From NCBI GenBank assembly GCA_964621445.1, contig CAZUNO010000032.1, positions 1 to 27,186 of the forward strand: DNA of 27,186 nucleotides. The letters are read 5' to 3'. Source of the stretch: CAZUNO01 sp964621445 [NCBI: Candidatus Hadarchaeota archaeon] (lineage in GTDB: Archaea > CAYQAE01 > CAYVLA01). The position numbers were made by a program, and so were the translations under genes. Of the stretch, positions 15,440-22,388 are shown in pieces. The notes under the pieces were generated by a model that had not been told where the DNA came from, searched no databases, and was given only the letters and a program-made list of their open reading frames with translations. The first letter of the stretch is position 1; each line of letters begins with the position of its first letter.

Positions 15440-16374
15440 AGTGGTCCAAGGGTATCGAGAAGACTGCATGCCCTACACCTTGGACCTGCGGCGGGCTCGC
15501 CACATAACTGGCATTCGGTTAGCTCGATCCCATCATATGTGTTCCGTATCCTGTCCGCGATCCTATCCATGGACGAGAGGAAGGAGTTCTTGCTGGTGGG
15601 ACGGTTTTCCTCCAGTTGGTTGAGAAAGGTCCGTATATCGTTCCTCATATCATATTTTGAGTAAGGGCAGGACCCCAGCTGGAATTCAAGGTTCCGAAAA
15701 AGGTCGTAGAGAAGGGCTTCCCTTCCCGGTATCCGGCGCAAGGGCTTGGCTCGAGGAACCAGTTTCCCATGGTCCACGACGTATTTCCTCCCCGACCTGG
15801 CCACCCGAGCGACGTCCCCCCTGATAAGGTTCAAGAGGCCTGACTGGGTCTCGTCATCAAGGTTGTGCCCGGTTACCAGCTTGTCCGCGCCTAATTCTCG
15901 AGCCTTCCGGTTGATTAGCCACCTCCGAAAAACCCCGCAGTAGGTACATGCCTTCTCGATGGATCCCGACTTTTCCAGAATTGCGTCCAGCTCAAGGCCC
16001 AGCTCCTGGGTGAAGGATACCAGGTGAAAATCCATATCCCTTTCCCTTGCAGCATTTCTAGCGATCTCTATGCCCCGGTCCCTGTAGCCCTTGATTCCCT
16101 CGTCAATGGAGATAATCCCTGTTTGAAGTCGTCTGTCCCTGGCAATGGGCTGGACGATGTCCAGACATGCTATGCTGTCCTTTCCACCAGAGACTGCAAA
16201 CAGCACCTGATCATTTCTGTCAAAGATATCATTATTTCGAATCTCCCTTCTGACCCTCCTCCGGAGATTCTCGGTGAAGCATCTTCCACAGAAAAAATTT
16301 CCCGAGTACCTCTGAAAGTACCTGGCCTTCCCACCACATGAGTCGCATCTACGATCATCGTTGATGATCAACAC
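15436..16374 (-). CDS. tRNA 2-thiolation protein, NcsA/TtuA/Ctu1 family
   Basis: Predicted enzyme that adenylates U34 or U54 of tRNA and installs 2-thiouridine, taking sulfur from a ubiquitin-like carrier. The 312-residue protein has an N-terminal zinc finger (Cys10, Cys13, Cys29, Cys32), the PP-loop SGGKDS at 62-67, GHNLDDETQ at 169-177, and a second zinc finger at the C-terminus (CQLC...CRAC). Cys143 and Cys146 (CTYCG) with Cys236 match the three cysteines that hold the 4Fe-4S cluster in TtuA. Start is the GTG at 16374, inside the 3' end of the ubiquitin-like gene (20-nt overlap). Fourth gene of a tRNA-modification operon. Family is firm; position modified (34 or 54) is not decided. Confidence 0.9.
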   Translation of the reverse strand: MLIINDDRRCDSCGGKARYFQRYSGNFFCGRCFTENLRRRVRREIRNNDIFDRNDQVLFAVSGGKDSIACLDIVQPIARDRRLQTGIISIDEGIKGYRDRGIEIARNAARERDMDFHLVSFTQELGLELDAILEKSGSIEKACTYCGVFRRWLINRKARELGADKLVTGHNLDDETQSGLLNLIRGDVARVARSGRKYVVDHGKLVPRAKPLRRIPGREALLYDLFRNLEFQLGSCPYSKYDMRNDIRTFLNQLEENRPTSKNSFLSSMDRIADRIRNTYDGIELTECQLCGEPAAGPRCRACSLLDTLGPL

Positions 16375-16591
16375 CGCCTGGACAAGTACGGATCAGGGTG
16401 ACACGGTCTCCTTCCTCGAGGGTTTCACCCTCCCAGACTACCTGATCATTTAGGAGGGCCACGTATTCCTCCCTTAGAAGCTCCAGATTTTCCAACAGAT
16501 CGTTTATGGTGGATCTGGGCTCTAAAAGGAGCCTTCTTTTCCTGTCACCCGGCTTTATCGTGACCTCAACAGGCATCCGGGACAATTTCAT
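16355..16591 (-). CDS. Ubiquitin-like sulfur carrier protein (MoaD/ThiS/SAMP type)
   Basis: A 78-residue beta-grasp protein expected to carry sulfur as a C-terminal thiocarboxylate for the downstream NcsA-like thiolase. It has the pattern of small archaeal modifiers: a short beta hairpin, STINDLLENL helix at 27-36, VALLNDQVV near 44-52, EGDRVTLIR near 60-68, and PGG at 71-73. The GlyGly is not the last pair: a tail of five residues (VDHQR) follows. That tail is encoded in the overlap with the NcsA start, and a direct read of the bases confirms it. Either a protease trims it, or the protein is not used as a thiocarboxylate. Its stop codon is 20 nt inside the next gene. Confidence 0.78.
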   Translation of the reverse strand: MKLSRMPVEVTIKPGDRKRRLLLEPRSTINDLLENLELLREEYVALLNDQVVWEGETLEEGDRVTLIRTCPGGVDHQR

Positions 16592-17454
16592 CGACGATCA
16601 ACCCCGTTTTTGGTATCCACAGGTCTGGCAAGGACCGACCTGGCCTTGGATATCCAACGGACCTTGAAACCGGCCTGACGTAGCCTCTCGCAAACCCCTT
16701 TCCTCAGGTCCCTACGCCTGTATCGGGAACCGGGCTGACCGGTGTAGTGAAGTAGAACCCCATCCTCGGCGATCACTCTCCTGAGATTTCGATAGAAGCC
16801 CAGTGAATAGAGATCCCCGGCTAAGGAAAATGTGGGCGGGTCGTGCATGATGGAGCTGAAGTACCCTGAGGGCAATAAGCTAATGAATCTCGCTGCATCA
16901 CAGATAACGATACCAACCTGGTTCCCAGCCATGGAGTCGAACATCACGCGGCTGCATGGATTTAGACGGGCAAGCTCTATCACCGCCATATTCCTTTCCA
17001 GTGTCAGCACCCTTCCGCCCCGGCTTGCCGCTTCCTGACAACTGTATCCGAGCCCGGTGCATATGTCGAGGACCCGGTCGCCCCTTGAGAGATTCAGCAG
17101 ATCAACCTTTATCTTGGCCTCCTCCTCGGGGAGCATATCCTTGGTCCTGTGCATTCTTATTCCGTCTATCTCCAGTGCGGGGTAACCATCGGTCGGTGCG
17201 AGCTTGAAATAGCCATCGCTGAATATCTGAAGTTCATGTAGGCTACCCTCAATTATCGCGTATAGGGCGTTTTCTCTCTTCGCTCTCTCCAGTTCGCTGG
17301 CTGAAATCCTATGCCCGTTCACCGATATCCATCTACCTTCAACCTCCACCTCGGCCCGTAGGCAGGGCAGACCTATGCGGTGGGACCCTTGGCTCAGAGA
17401 GAGAAGTTCCGAGGCCCGTTCGCTATCCAGTACCGGTGGCATCTCCTCTGCCAT
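16588..17454 (-). CDS. SAM-dependent methyltransferase, archaeal COG2521-like
   Basis: Class I methyltransferase of a type mainly seen in Archaea, 288 residues. The N-terminal ~120 residues form a separate domain of unknown role with a short RISA motif. The SAM domain follows, with motif I VLDICTGLGYSCQEA near 137-151, an acidic strand end in LTLERNM, and motif IV HDPPTFS near 208-214. DPPT is a variant of the N/D-PP-Y/F motif found in enzymes that methylate exocyclic base amines. Its C-terminus has an RRRDLRKG segment that is basic enough for RNA contact. It starts 1 nt after the MiaB-like stop and overlaps the carrier gene by 4 nt, so it belongs to the tRNA-modification operon. A tRNA base methyltransferase role is inference from this context. 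Confidence 0.8.
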   Translation of the reverse strand: MAEEMPPVLDSERASELLSLSQGSHRIGLPCLRAEVEVEGRWISVNGHRISASELERAKRENALYAIIEGSLHELQIFSDGYFKLAPTDGYPALEIDGIRMHRTKDMLPEEEAKIKVDLLNLSRGDRVLDICTGLGYSCQEAASRGGRVLTLERNMAVIELARLNPCSRVMFDSMAGNQVGIVICDAARFISLLPSGYFSSIMHDPPTFSLAGDLYSLGFYRNLRRVIAEDGVLLHYTGQPGSRYRRRDLRKGVCERLRQAGFKVRWISKARSVLARPVDTKNGVDRR

Positions 17455-18714
17455 TCAGTCACCCCGCCCAATGAGGTAATTCTCCGTTGCATCCACCACG
17501 CAGACCTCCATTCTCGATCCAAGGTCTCTCTCCCCCTGTATTATGATTGGCTTGTAACAATCGTTTCTGGCAACAAATCCTCCCTTTGAGCCCTTCTCGG
17601 AGACCAGGCACTCCCCTTTCCAGCCCAGCCAGAGACGGTTCCTTTCCAGAGTTAGCTCCGATATCGTCCTGGATGCCTTTCTGCTCCTCCTCTTAACCTC
17701 GGAGCCTGGGAGCTCCTTCAACGATGATGCAGGCGTCCCCGGCCTGTGCTCATACTTTGAAAGGTTGACTATATCGGGCTTGGAATCCCTCAGGAACCGT
17801 AAGGTGTAATGGAAGTCCGCCTCCGTTTCCCGTGGGTATCCCACAATGATATCCGTGGAGATGATGAAGTCCTGAAACTCTCTGCGTAGCCTTTCGGACA
17901 TCTCGCTCCATTCCCGGACAGTGTACCTCCGGTTCATTGATTTCAGAACCCCATCACTTCCGGATTGAATGGGCAGGTGGATAAAGTTGTATATTTTGGG
18001 ATCTTGATAGATTTCAAGCAACTCGGGCAGAACCGTTTTGAGGCTGGAGGGGTTCATCATTCCCAGCCTGATTCGGATATCATCCACCAATTCCAGGATA
18101 TTTCTGAGAAGAACGGGAAGCCCTGCCCCGGCTCCATCCATTCCATATGCTGCTAGGTCCTGGGCAGTTAGCCAGAGCTCGTGCACGCCCTTGTCGACTA
18201 GCCTTTGAACCTCTTCCAGGATCAGGATCATGGGGTATGATCTAAGGTCCCCCTTGATTCTCCTGACCACACAATAGGTGCACCTGCCAAGACAACCGCT
18301 GGAAATGGGCACGATTCCTATGCCGGGCCTATGGAGTGGCCTGTCACCGAAAGGTACCTTTTCTTTCTCCTCGTTCCCGTGTCGATCCTTTATCGCCGGT
18401 GGTATGAGGTGGTATTCATTGGTCCCGAATTTGATGGAATCTGGCGACACCGAATCCAGCAATTCACGCTGGACGGTGGGCATGCACCCGGCCACCACCA
18501 GATTCTTGTTTTCGTATCTGCTGTCTATCTCCTTTATCCGGCGGACCATCCTCCTCTCCGTTCGGGCCTTAACCGTACAGGTGTTGATCACTATGAAATC
18601 GGCCTTTTCGGGCTCCGATGCGATCTCCAGGCCATGTGAGACCAGCATACCTTCGAGGTATTCACCCAGTGCCTGGTTGGTTGAACACCCATAGCTCTCG
18701 ATATAGACCTTCAT
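17455..18714 (-). CDS. MiaB-like tRNA methylthiotransferase, archaeal e-MtaB type
   Basis: Radical-SAM enzyme expected to add a methylthio group to C2 of N6-threonylcarbamoyladenosine at tRNA position 37. The 419-residue protein has the UPF0004 domain (about 1-100) with cluster cysteines Cys10, Cys46 and Cys77, then the radical-SAM core with Cys141, Cys145, Cys148 (SGCLGRCTYC). A C-terminal TRAM-like region (about 360-415) contains the GWKGECLVSEKGSKGG stretch. This is the domain order of MiaB/MtaB proteins, and the length fits the archaeal/eukaryotic subgroup. It is first in a four-gene operon with the methyltransferase, sulfur carrier and NcsA-like thiolase. It is divergent from the 18779 gene across 64 bp. 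Substrate ms2t6A is family knowledge, not shown here. Confidence 0.92.
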   Translation of the reverse strand: MKVYIESYGCSTNQALGEYLEGMLVSHGLEIASEPEKADFIVINTCTVKARTERRMVRRIKEIDSRYENKNLVVAGCMPTVQRELLDSVSPDSIKFGTNEYHLIPPAIKDRHGNEEKEKVPFGDRPLHRPGIGIVPISSGCLGRCTYCVVRRIKGDLRSYPMILILEEVQRLVDKGVHELWLTAQDLAAYGMDGAGAGLPVLLRNILELVDDIRIRLGMMNPSSLKTVLPELLEIYQDPKIYNFIHLPIQSGSDGVLKSMNRRYTVREWSEMSERLRREFQDFIISTDIIVGYPRETEADFHYTLRFLRDSKPDIVNLSKYEHRPGTPASSLKELPGSEVKRRSRKASRTISELTLERNRLWLGWKGECLVSEKGSKGGFVARNDCYKPIIIQGERDLGSRMEVCVVDATENYLIGRGD

Positions 18715-18778
18715 GGGGATATCTACCGGCTGTCAGTTTTGGACAACCTTTTTCAGGAAATCATAAAAATAGTCCCGT

Positions 18779-19516
18779 ATGCAGGACGAGGTAAGGAAAA
18801 TTGAGAAATATGTTCAGATTCCTCATGTTTACGGAGTAGATATATCATTTCGAAAGTACGGCGTGTTTCGCAAGGACCCTAAGTTCGAGATCTACGTGCG
18901 GGAGGAGGGAGAGGGCATAAGAAAGATGCTCGAAAGAAGGGTTCTTAGGAGATCGATTGTATCGGATGAGAACAGGATTTTTGAAAACGCCAAGAAGGCC
19001 ACCATCGGGGAGAACAAGGTAAAGGTCCTTGATCTAAGCGATTTGGTGATCCAGATACTGGGTCAGGACCGTCCCTTACCGGCCCTGGTCTCCTCAATAC
19101 CGGTCTCCTTGGCCCTACACCCACAATCAATCGACCCTAGACACGTCATTTCGGTAACCCAGGACAAGAGCTTCATACAGAAACTGGGCCTCCTGTTCGA
19201 GATCGCGGATTATCTCAATCCGGATCCCGACGTTAAGAGGAAACTGAGGATACTTAGACGCTTCTATCCCTTCCAGGATTCCGTTTGGATATTGAATCCT
19301 CCCCCTTCGGAGTCCTCAGAGAAGGATGAGGAGACCAGGAGCAAGAACAGGATCCTGACCATCCAGAGTTTCTGGAAATGTTTTCAGACTCCGCTAATGG
19401 AGGAGTTCGAGGCACAGTTTAGACTACATGTACCGGAGGAGAGGATGAAATGGAGATATCAGCAGCGGATTACGAAAAAGTTCTCAGAAAGGGGCATACG
19501 AGTGAGGAAGTTATAG
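18779..19516 (+). CDS. Unknown protein paired with a nucleotidyltransferase-fold protein
   Basis: Function not recognised. The 245-residue protein has no signal peptide or membrane segment. The N-terminal ~100 residues are mixed alpha/beta and rich in charge. A Pro-rich NPPPSESSEKDEE linker lies at about 174-186, and the C-terminus is basic (about 220-245: RYQQRITKKFSERGIRVRKL). ATG 18779 is used, but a TATA-like CATAAAAATA ends only about 8 nt upstream, so the true start or promoter is uncertain. Its last 67 nt overlap the next gene, which has a good ribosome-binding site inside it. Such a large overlap with a nucleotidyltransferase-like partner points to a two-gene functional unit, possibly toxin-antitoxin-like, but nothing in the protein proves that. 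Confidence 0.7.
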   Translation: MQDEVRKIEKYVQIPHVYGVDISFRKYGVFRKDPKFEIYVREEGEGIRKMLERRVLRRSIVSDENRIFENAKKATIGENKVKVLDLSDLVIQILGQDRPLPALVSSIPVSLALHPQSIDPRHVISVTQDKSFIQKLGLLFEIADYLNPDPDVKRKLRILRRFYPFQDSVWILNPPPSESSEKDEETRSKNRILTIQSFWKCFQTPLMEEFEAQFRLHVPEERMKWRYQQRITKKFSERGIRVRKL

Positions 19517-20103
19517 AAGGTCTGAAGGAGATCAACGACATCCTCGACCGTCGAATGGATGTTCTACTGATTGGGGGAGCTCCCCTTGTTTTGAGGACCT
19601 GGAAGAAGACCTGCAGTCAGATTGAACTGGCCTTCATGAAGGAGGAGGACCTTCAAAATTTCGTGGACGCCCTGCTGGAAGCAGGATATGAGGAAACCCT
19701 CTATATGCGCTATAAGAAGTACCTCACCATGGATCTCTACCTTAAATCCTTCTCGGAGTTCATGATCAGCGAGGAGATGATGAGAAGGGCCTTCAGTACC
19801 GATCTTGGCAGTCTAACTCTGCAGATAGCGAGTCCCGAGGACGTAATACTCCTTAAATCCAGTACAACCCTGGATAGCGACTATATGGATATAAGGCTGC
19901 TCCTAAACAAGATAAAGCCACAATGGGACATAATAGCCGATGAACTGGACGTGCAGCTAAACGAGCTTTGCGCAAGTGATTACGCGGGTATAATGTTCCT
20001 GGCCACGGTGAATGATCTAAAGAGGAGGAAGTACCAGATACCGGACGAGGTCCGCTCCTCGATAATAAGATCTCTTCAGAAACCAATTGCTCCAAGTTCC
20101 TAG
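19450..20103 (+). CDS. Nucleotidyltransferase-fold protein with degenerate catalytic motif (DUF6036/AbiEii-like)
   Basis: A 217-residue protein resembling small nucleotidyltransferases of the DUF6036/AbiEii type. VLLIGGAPLVLRTW (38-51) matches the Gly-rich helix-turn, and ASPEDVILLKSSTTLDSDYMDIRLLL (split, about 127-139 and 140-152) matches the conserved P-E-D...K...D-x-x-DI block. Between them, where active members have T-x-D-I-D, this protein reads CSQIEL (54-59), so the first catalytic Asp is Gln and the second Glu. It may be inactive or use other ligands. ATG 19450 follows GGAGGAGAGG, a strong ribosome-binding site inside the upstream gene. It ends 9 nt from the convergent MEDS gene. Family call is by motif only. 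Confidence 0.68.
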   Translation: MEISAADYEKVLRKGHTSEEVIEGLKEINDILDRRMDVLLIGGAPLVLRTWKKTCSQIELAFMKEEDLQNFVDALLEAGYEETLYMRYKKYLTMDLYLKSFSEFMISEEMMRRAFSTDLGSLTLQIASPEDVILLKSSTTLDSDYMDIRLLLNKIKPQWDIIADELDVQLNELCASDYAGIMFLATVNDLKRRKYQIPDEVRSSIIRSLQKPIAPSS

Positions 20104-20112
20104 ATACTATGG

Positions 20113-21546
20113 CTAAAGGCGGCTTACGGTCCTCTTCATAAGTTCAGAAATCCGTCTTTCGGCCTTCTCAACCGGTGCTCCTGCACGAAGACATACGGAC
20201 ATGAAAACGTCCTCCAGGCTCATCAGTAGGATCTTCCTATCGCTCCGTGTTATTCGCTCCGTCTTTACCCTGTCCGTGCTTTTTGGATTTTCCTCGCGGA
20301 TAAGCACGCTTTCGCTCAAAGCCTCAGCCTCTTCATCGGAGGGCATATGTGAGAAGAGAACTCGATCCTTGTAGAGGACCACCAGCCCGGCCACCCCGGC
20401 GGTATCCAGGTCGGTGAGTAGGTCAACCATCCATGCGGGAGTGAATTCCTTCCTGCATACCCTATCAGTGCTCTTTATCCTCATCTTGACCGGGGTGTCC
20501 ATGTATTTCTGGAGTATTGCGGCGACCACCATGTCAGGAAGGCACCCGTGGGTCAGGGATCTTTTCTTTCTGATCTCGCAACTATCGAAACCGTTGCATC
20601 CCTGGACCTCCATTACCATGCTTCTGGACTCGGTCCTAATGTCCACCCGTTCAGCTCCAGAGAGCTCCTTGTGTATTCTTGCCAGCTGCTTCGAGAAGCT
20701 TTCGGTGCTTATTGCGTCCTTTCCTAGATCTCCGATTCTGGATTTGGTCCAGGACTCTATCTCGTTTCCGATCTGCCGATTAATTTCACACACGATGGGA
20801 TATGAGGCCCAGTTCTCGCGGTTTTGGAGTTTCTCTTCCAGATCGGAAAGCTCTTTGCTTATACGTTTCTTGATCTCGATTTTGGTGGGGGCATTCATCA
20901 TGACACTTCCAAATTTATTCAATTTCAAGGCCCCATGAATCCGTTTGATTTCGGAGGCCCCGCTAGATTTCCATCCGTTAATCCCCCTTACTAGAGCGAA
21001 ATCGTGGCTATTCACCACATCGCTAATCTCCCCTTGGGTACGGCCGTCTGAAGGGTATGAGCATAGGGCCATCATCTGATAATCATGTATGGTGTTTTCT
21101 ATACCCTTCTCATAAACCATCAGTTCTTCCCAGTATTCGGAGCTCACTTGCCCCATATTTCCTGTTCCTCTGAGGCCCTCGTATCCCTCATCGAGGGCTT
21201 TCTCGAATTCCTCCATTAGAAGCCCAAGAGAGTCCTTTACGCTAAAATCACCATTACGAAAATACCAATCATTATCCTCGATGATTTTAATGGCCCCATT
21301 CTCCAGAAATTTTCCCAAGCGATGATCAATCAGGCTCTTCTCGGCCTTTCGGTTGCCCAATGGGTCAGAGGTTACCCATATGCACCGCTCGTTGGAGAGC
21401 AGTCCCTTCTGGAGATATGGGATTAGAACTTCCAGTAAATCATCCGGTTGGTCATAGAATTGACAGATATGGCTACCCCGAGGGTTTCCGCCCATCGCTT
21501 CTATTCCAATTTGCCTCATACCCTGCATCCTGCTCACCAATCTCAA
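20113..21546 (-). CDS. MEDS-domain sensor protein
   Basis: A 477-residue cytoplasmic protein. The N-terminal ~190 residues match the MEDS (methanogen/methylotroph DcmR sensory) domain: GSHICQFYDQPDDLLEVLIPYL, GLLSNERCIWVTSD, IIEDNDWYF, GLRGTGNMG, HDYQMMALCSYP (short parts quoted). The middle (about 200-330) is helical. A Cys cluster follows near 315-370 (CNGFDSCE, GCLP, VCRKEF). The last ~100 residues, with GVAGLVVLYKDRVLFSHMP, look like a Roadblock/LC7-type domain, which is tentative. Its ATG overlaps by 4 nt the stop of the winged-helix gene upstream, so the two are co-translated, and it probably modulates that regulator. The ligand is unknown; no kinase domain is present. Confidence 0.78.
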   Translation of the reverse strand: MRLVSRMQGMRQIGIEAMGGNPRGSHICQFYDQPDDLLEVLIPYLQKGLLSNERCIWVTSDPLGNRKAEKSLIDHRLGKFLENGAIKIIEDNDWYFRNGDFSVKDSLGLLMEEFEKALDEGYEGLRGTGNMGQVSSEYWEELMVYEKGIENTIHDYQMMALCSYPSDGRTQGEISDVVNSHDFALVRGINGWKSSGASEIKRIHGALKLNKFGSVMMNAPTKIEIKKRISKELSDLEEKLQNRENWASYPIVCEINRQIGNEIESWTKSRIGDLGKDAISTESFSKQLARIHKELSGAERVDIRTESRSMVMEVQGCNGFDSCEIRKKRSLTHGCLPDMVVAAILQKYMDTPVKMRIKSTDRVCRKEFTPAWMVDLLTDLDTAGVAGLVVLYKDRVLFSHMPSDEEAEALSESVLIREENPKSTDRVKTERITRSDRKILLMSLEDVFMSVCLRAGAPVEKAERRISELMKRTVSRL

Positions 21547-22214
21547 TTCGTGGTTGACGTGGTAACTCCCTGGAGAATATCCGAGGCAGCCTTCCTGTTT
21601 AGCATATAGGAACGGTCCCGCTTGATCACTAGGCCCTCATCGGTAAGTAAGTTCAGCCTCTCCTTCACTTCTATTGCCCAGGCCCCGGCCTCGGCCGAAA
21701 CCTGTCGCAGTGTAAGGCCGTCCTGAGACTGTAGCAGGGATTCCACTATCTGCCTGGCCAGGTCATCCTCCGATAGAAGCTGTTGAATCCGGTCCCTGCC
21801 GGGTACTCCTTTGAGAGTCAGTGAAATGTTAGGTTCCTCCACCAAGCTCCCGATCCATTTCACCTTGTCGTGAAGTTTGTACATATTCCGCCTGGAAACG
21901 GTCCTGCTTTCCAGGATATCTGCCTCACGGAAGTCCCTTATGATCCTGTAGACGGTACGTTTGGATACGTCCGTACTCTCAACGATATCGGCAACGGAAG
22001 CAAATGAATCCATTCTGGTCAAGGCACGGAAGATGAGAAGATGTTTGGGGCTGGCAAATACCTTGGAAATCATGTCTATACGGTCCTCGGTTTCCTCGGG
22101 AAGGGTTATCTCCATGTGATTACCCTCCTCGGGGAACGTAGCTTCCGAAAAATGCCCTTCGGTATGAATGCCCGGTTCCAAAAATGAACTCCTTGCTACT
22201 GCAACGGATTCCAT
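21543..22214 (-). CDS. Winged-helix transcriptional regulator
   Basis: A DNA-binding regulator of about 223 residues, counted from ATG 22214 (the frame also opens at TTG 22223). The ATG is preferred because the TATA box at 22243-22253 would start transcription just before it. An N-terminal ~40-residue segment is followed by an ArsR/TrmB-like winged helix, about residues 50-105: SPKHLLIFRALTRM, SVADIVESTDVSKRTVYRII with the recognition helix, then DILESRTVSRRNMYKL as the wing. A second helical winged-helix-like part (about 140-205) contains the DGLTLRQVSAEAGA stretch. Its stop overlaps the start of the MEDS gene. An inverted repeat around its own TATA box suggests autoregulation. The target genes are unknown, but the exported-protein operon at 22389 shares the divergent region. 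Confidence 0.82.
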   Translation of the reverse strand: MESVAVARSSFLEPGIHTEGHFSEATFPEEGNHMEITLPEETEDRIDMISKVFASPKHLLIFRALTRMDSFASVADIVESTDVSKRTVYRIIRDFREADILESRTVSRRNMYKLHDKVKWIGSLVEEPNISLTLKGVPGRDRIQQLLSEDDLARQIVESLLQSQDGLTLRQVSAEAGAWAIEVKERLNLLTDEGLVIKRDRSYMLNRKAASDILQGVTTSTTN

Positions 22215-22227
22215 GATCGTCAAGTAA

Positions 22228-22261
22228 ATTGAAACTACGCAAATTAATAAACAATTTCAAT
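22228..22261 (-). promoter_or_regulatory. TATA box flanked by an inverted repeat, regulator promoter
   Basis: ATTGAAA (22228-22234) and TTTCAAT (22255-22261) are a perfect 7-bp inverted repeat with a 20-bp spacer. On the minus strand the spacer contains TTTATTAATTT (about 22243-22253), a good TATA element placed to start transcription next to the regulator ATG at 22214. This is a plausible operator for the regulator itself. Confidence 0.5.
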
Positions 22262-22343
22262 CATCCTCTGCAGAGACAATTTTTGTCTTTATTGAAAAGT
22301 ATGACTGTAGTTCTGGTATTGATTCCCCTGACCTTGAATATGA

Positions 22344-22351
22344 ATTATAAA
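22344..22351 (+). promoter_or_regulatory. TATA box of the 22389 operon
   Basis: ATTATAAA lies about 40 nt upstream of the ATG at 22389. Transcription would start near 22370-22375 with a leader of roughly 15-20 nt. No ribosome-binding site is seen before the ATG. Confidence 0.5.
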
Positions 22352-22388
22352 CCGAAGACTTTTTAGCTTTGGATGAATCACATATATC

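Noticed and set aside
20414-20938. Plus-strand open frame of 174 codons.
   Set aside because: It is antisense to the MEDS gene, which has clear family motifs and coupled translation; the plus frame has no recognisable protein features.
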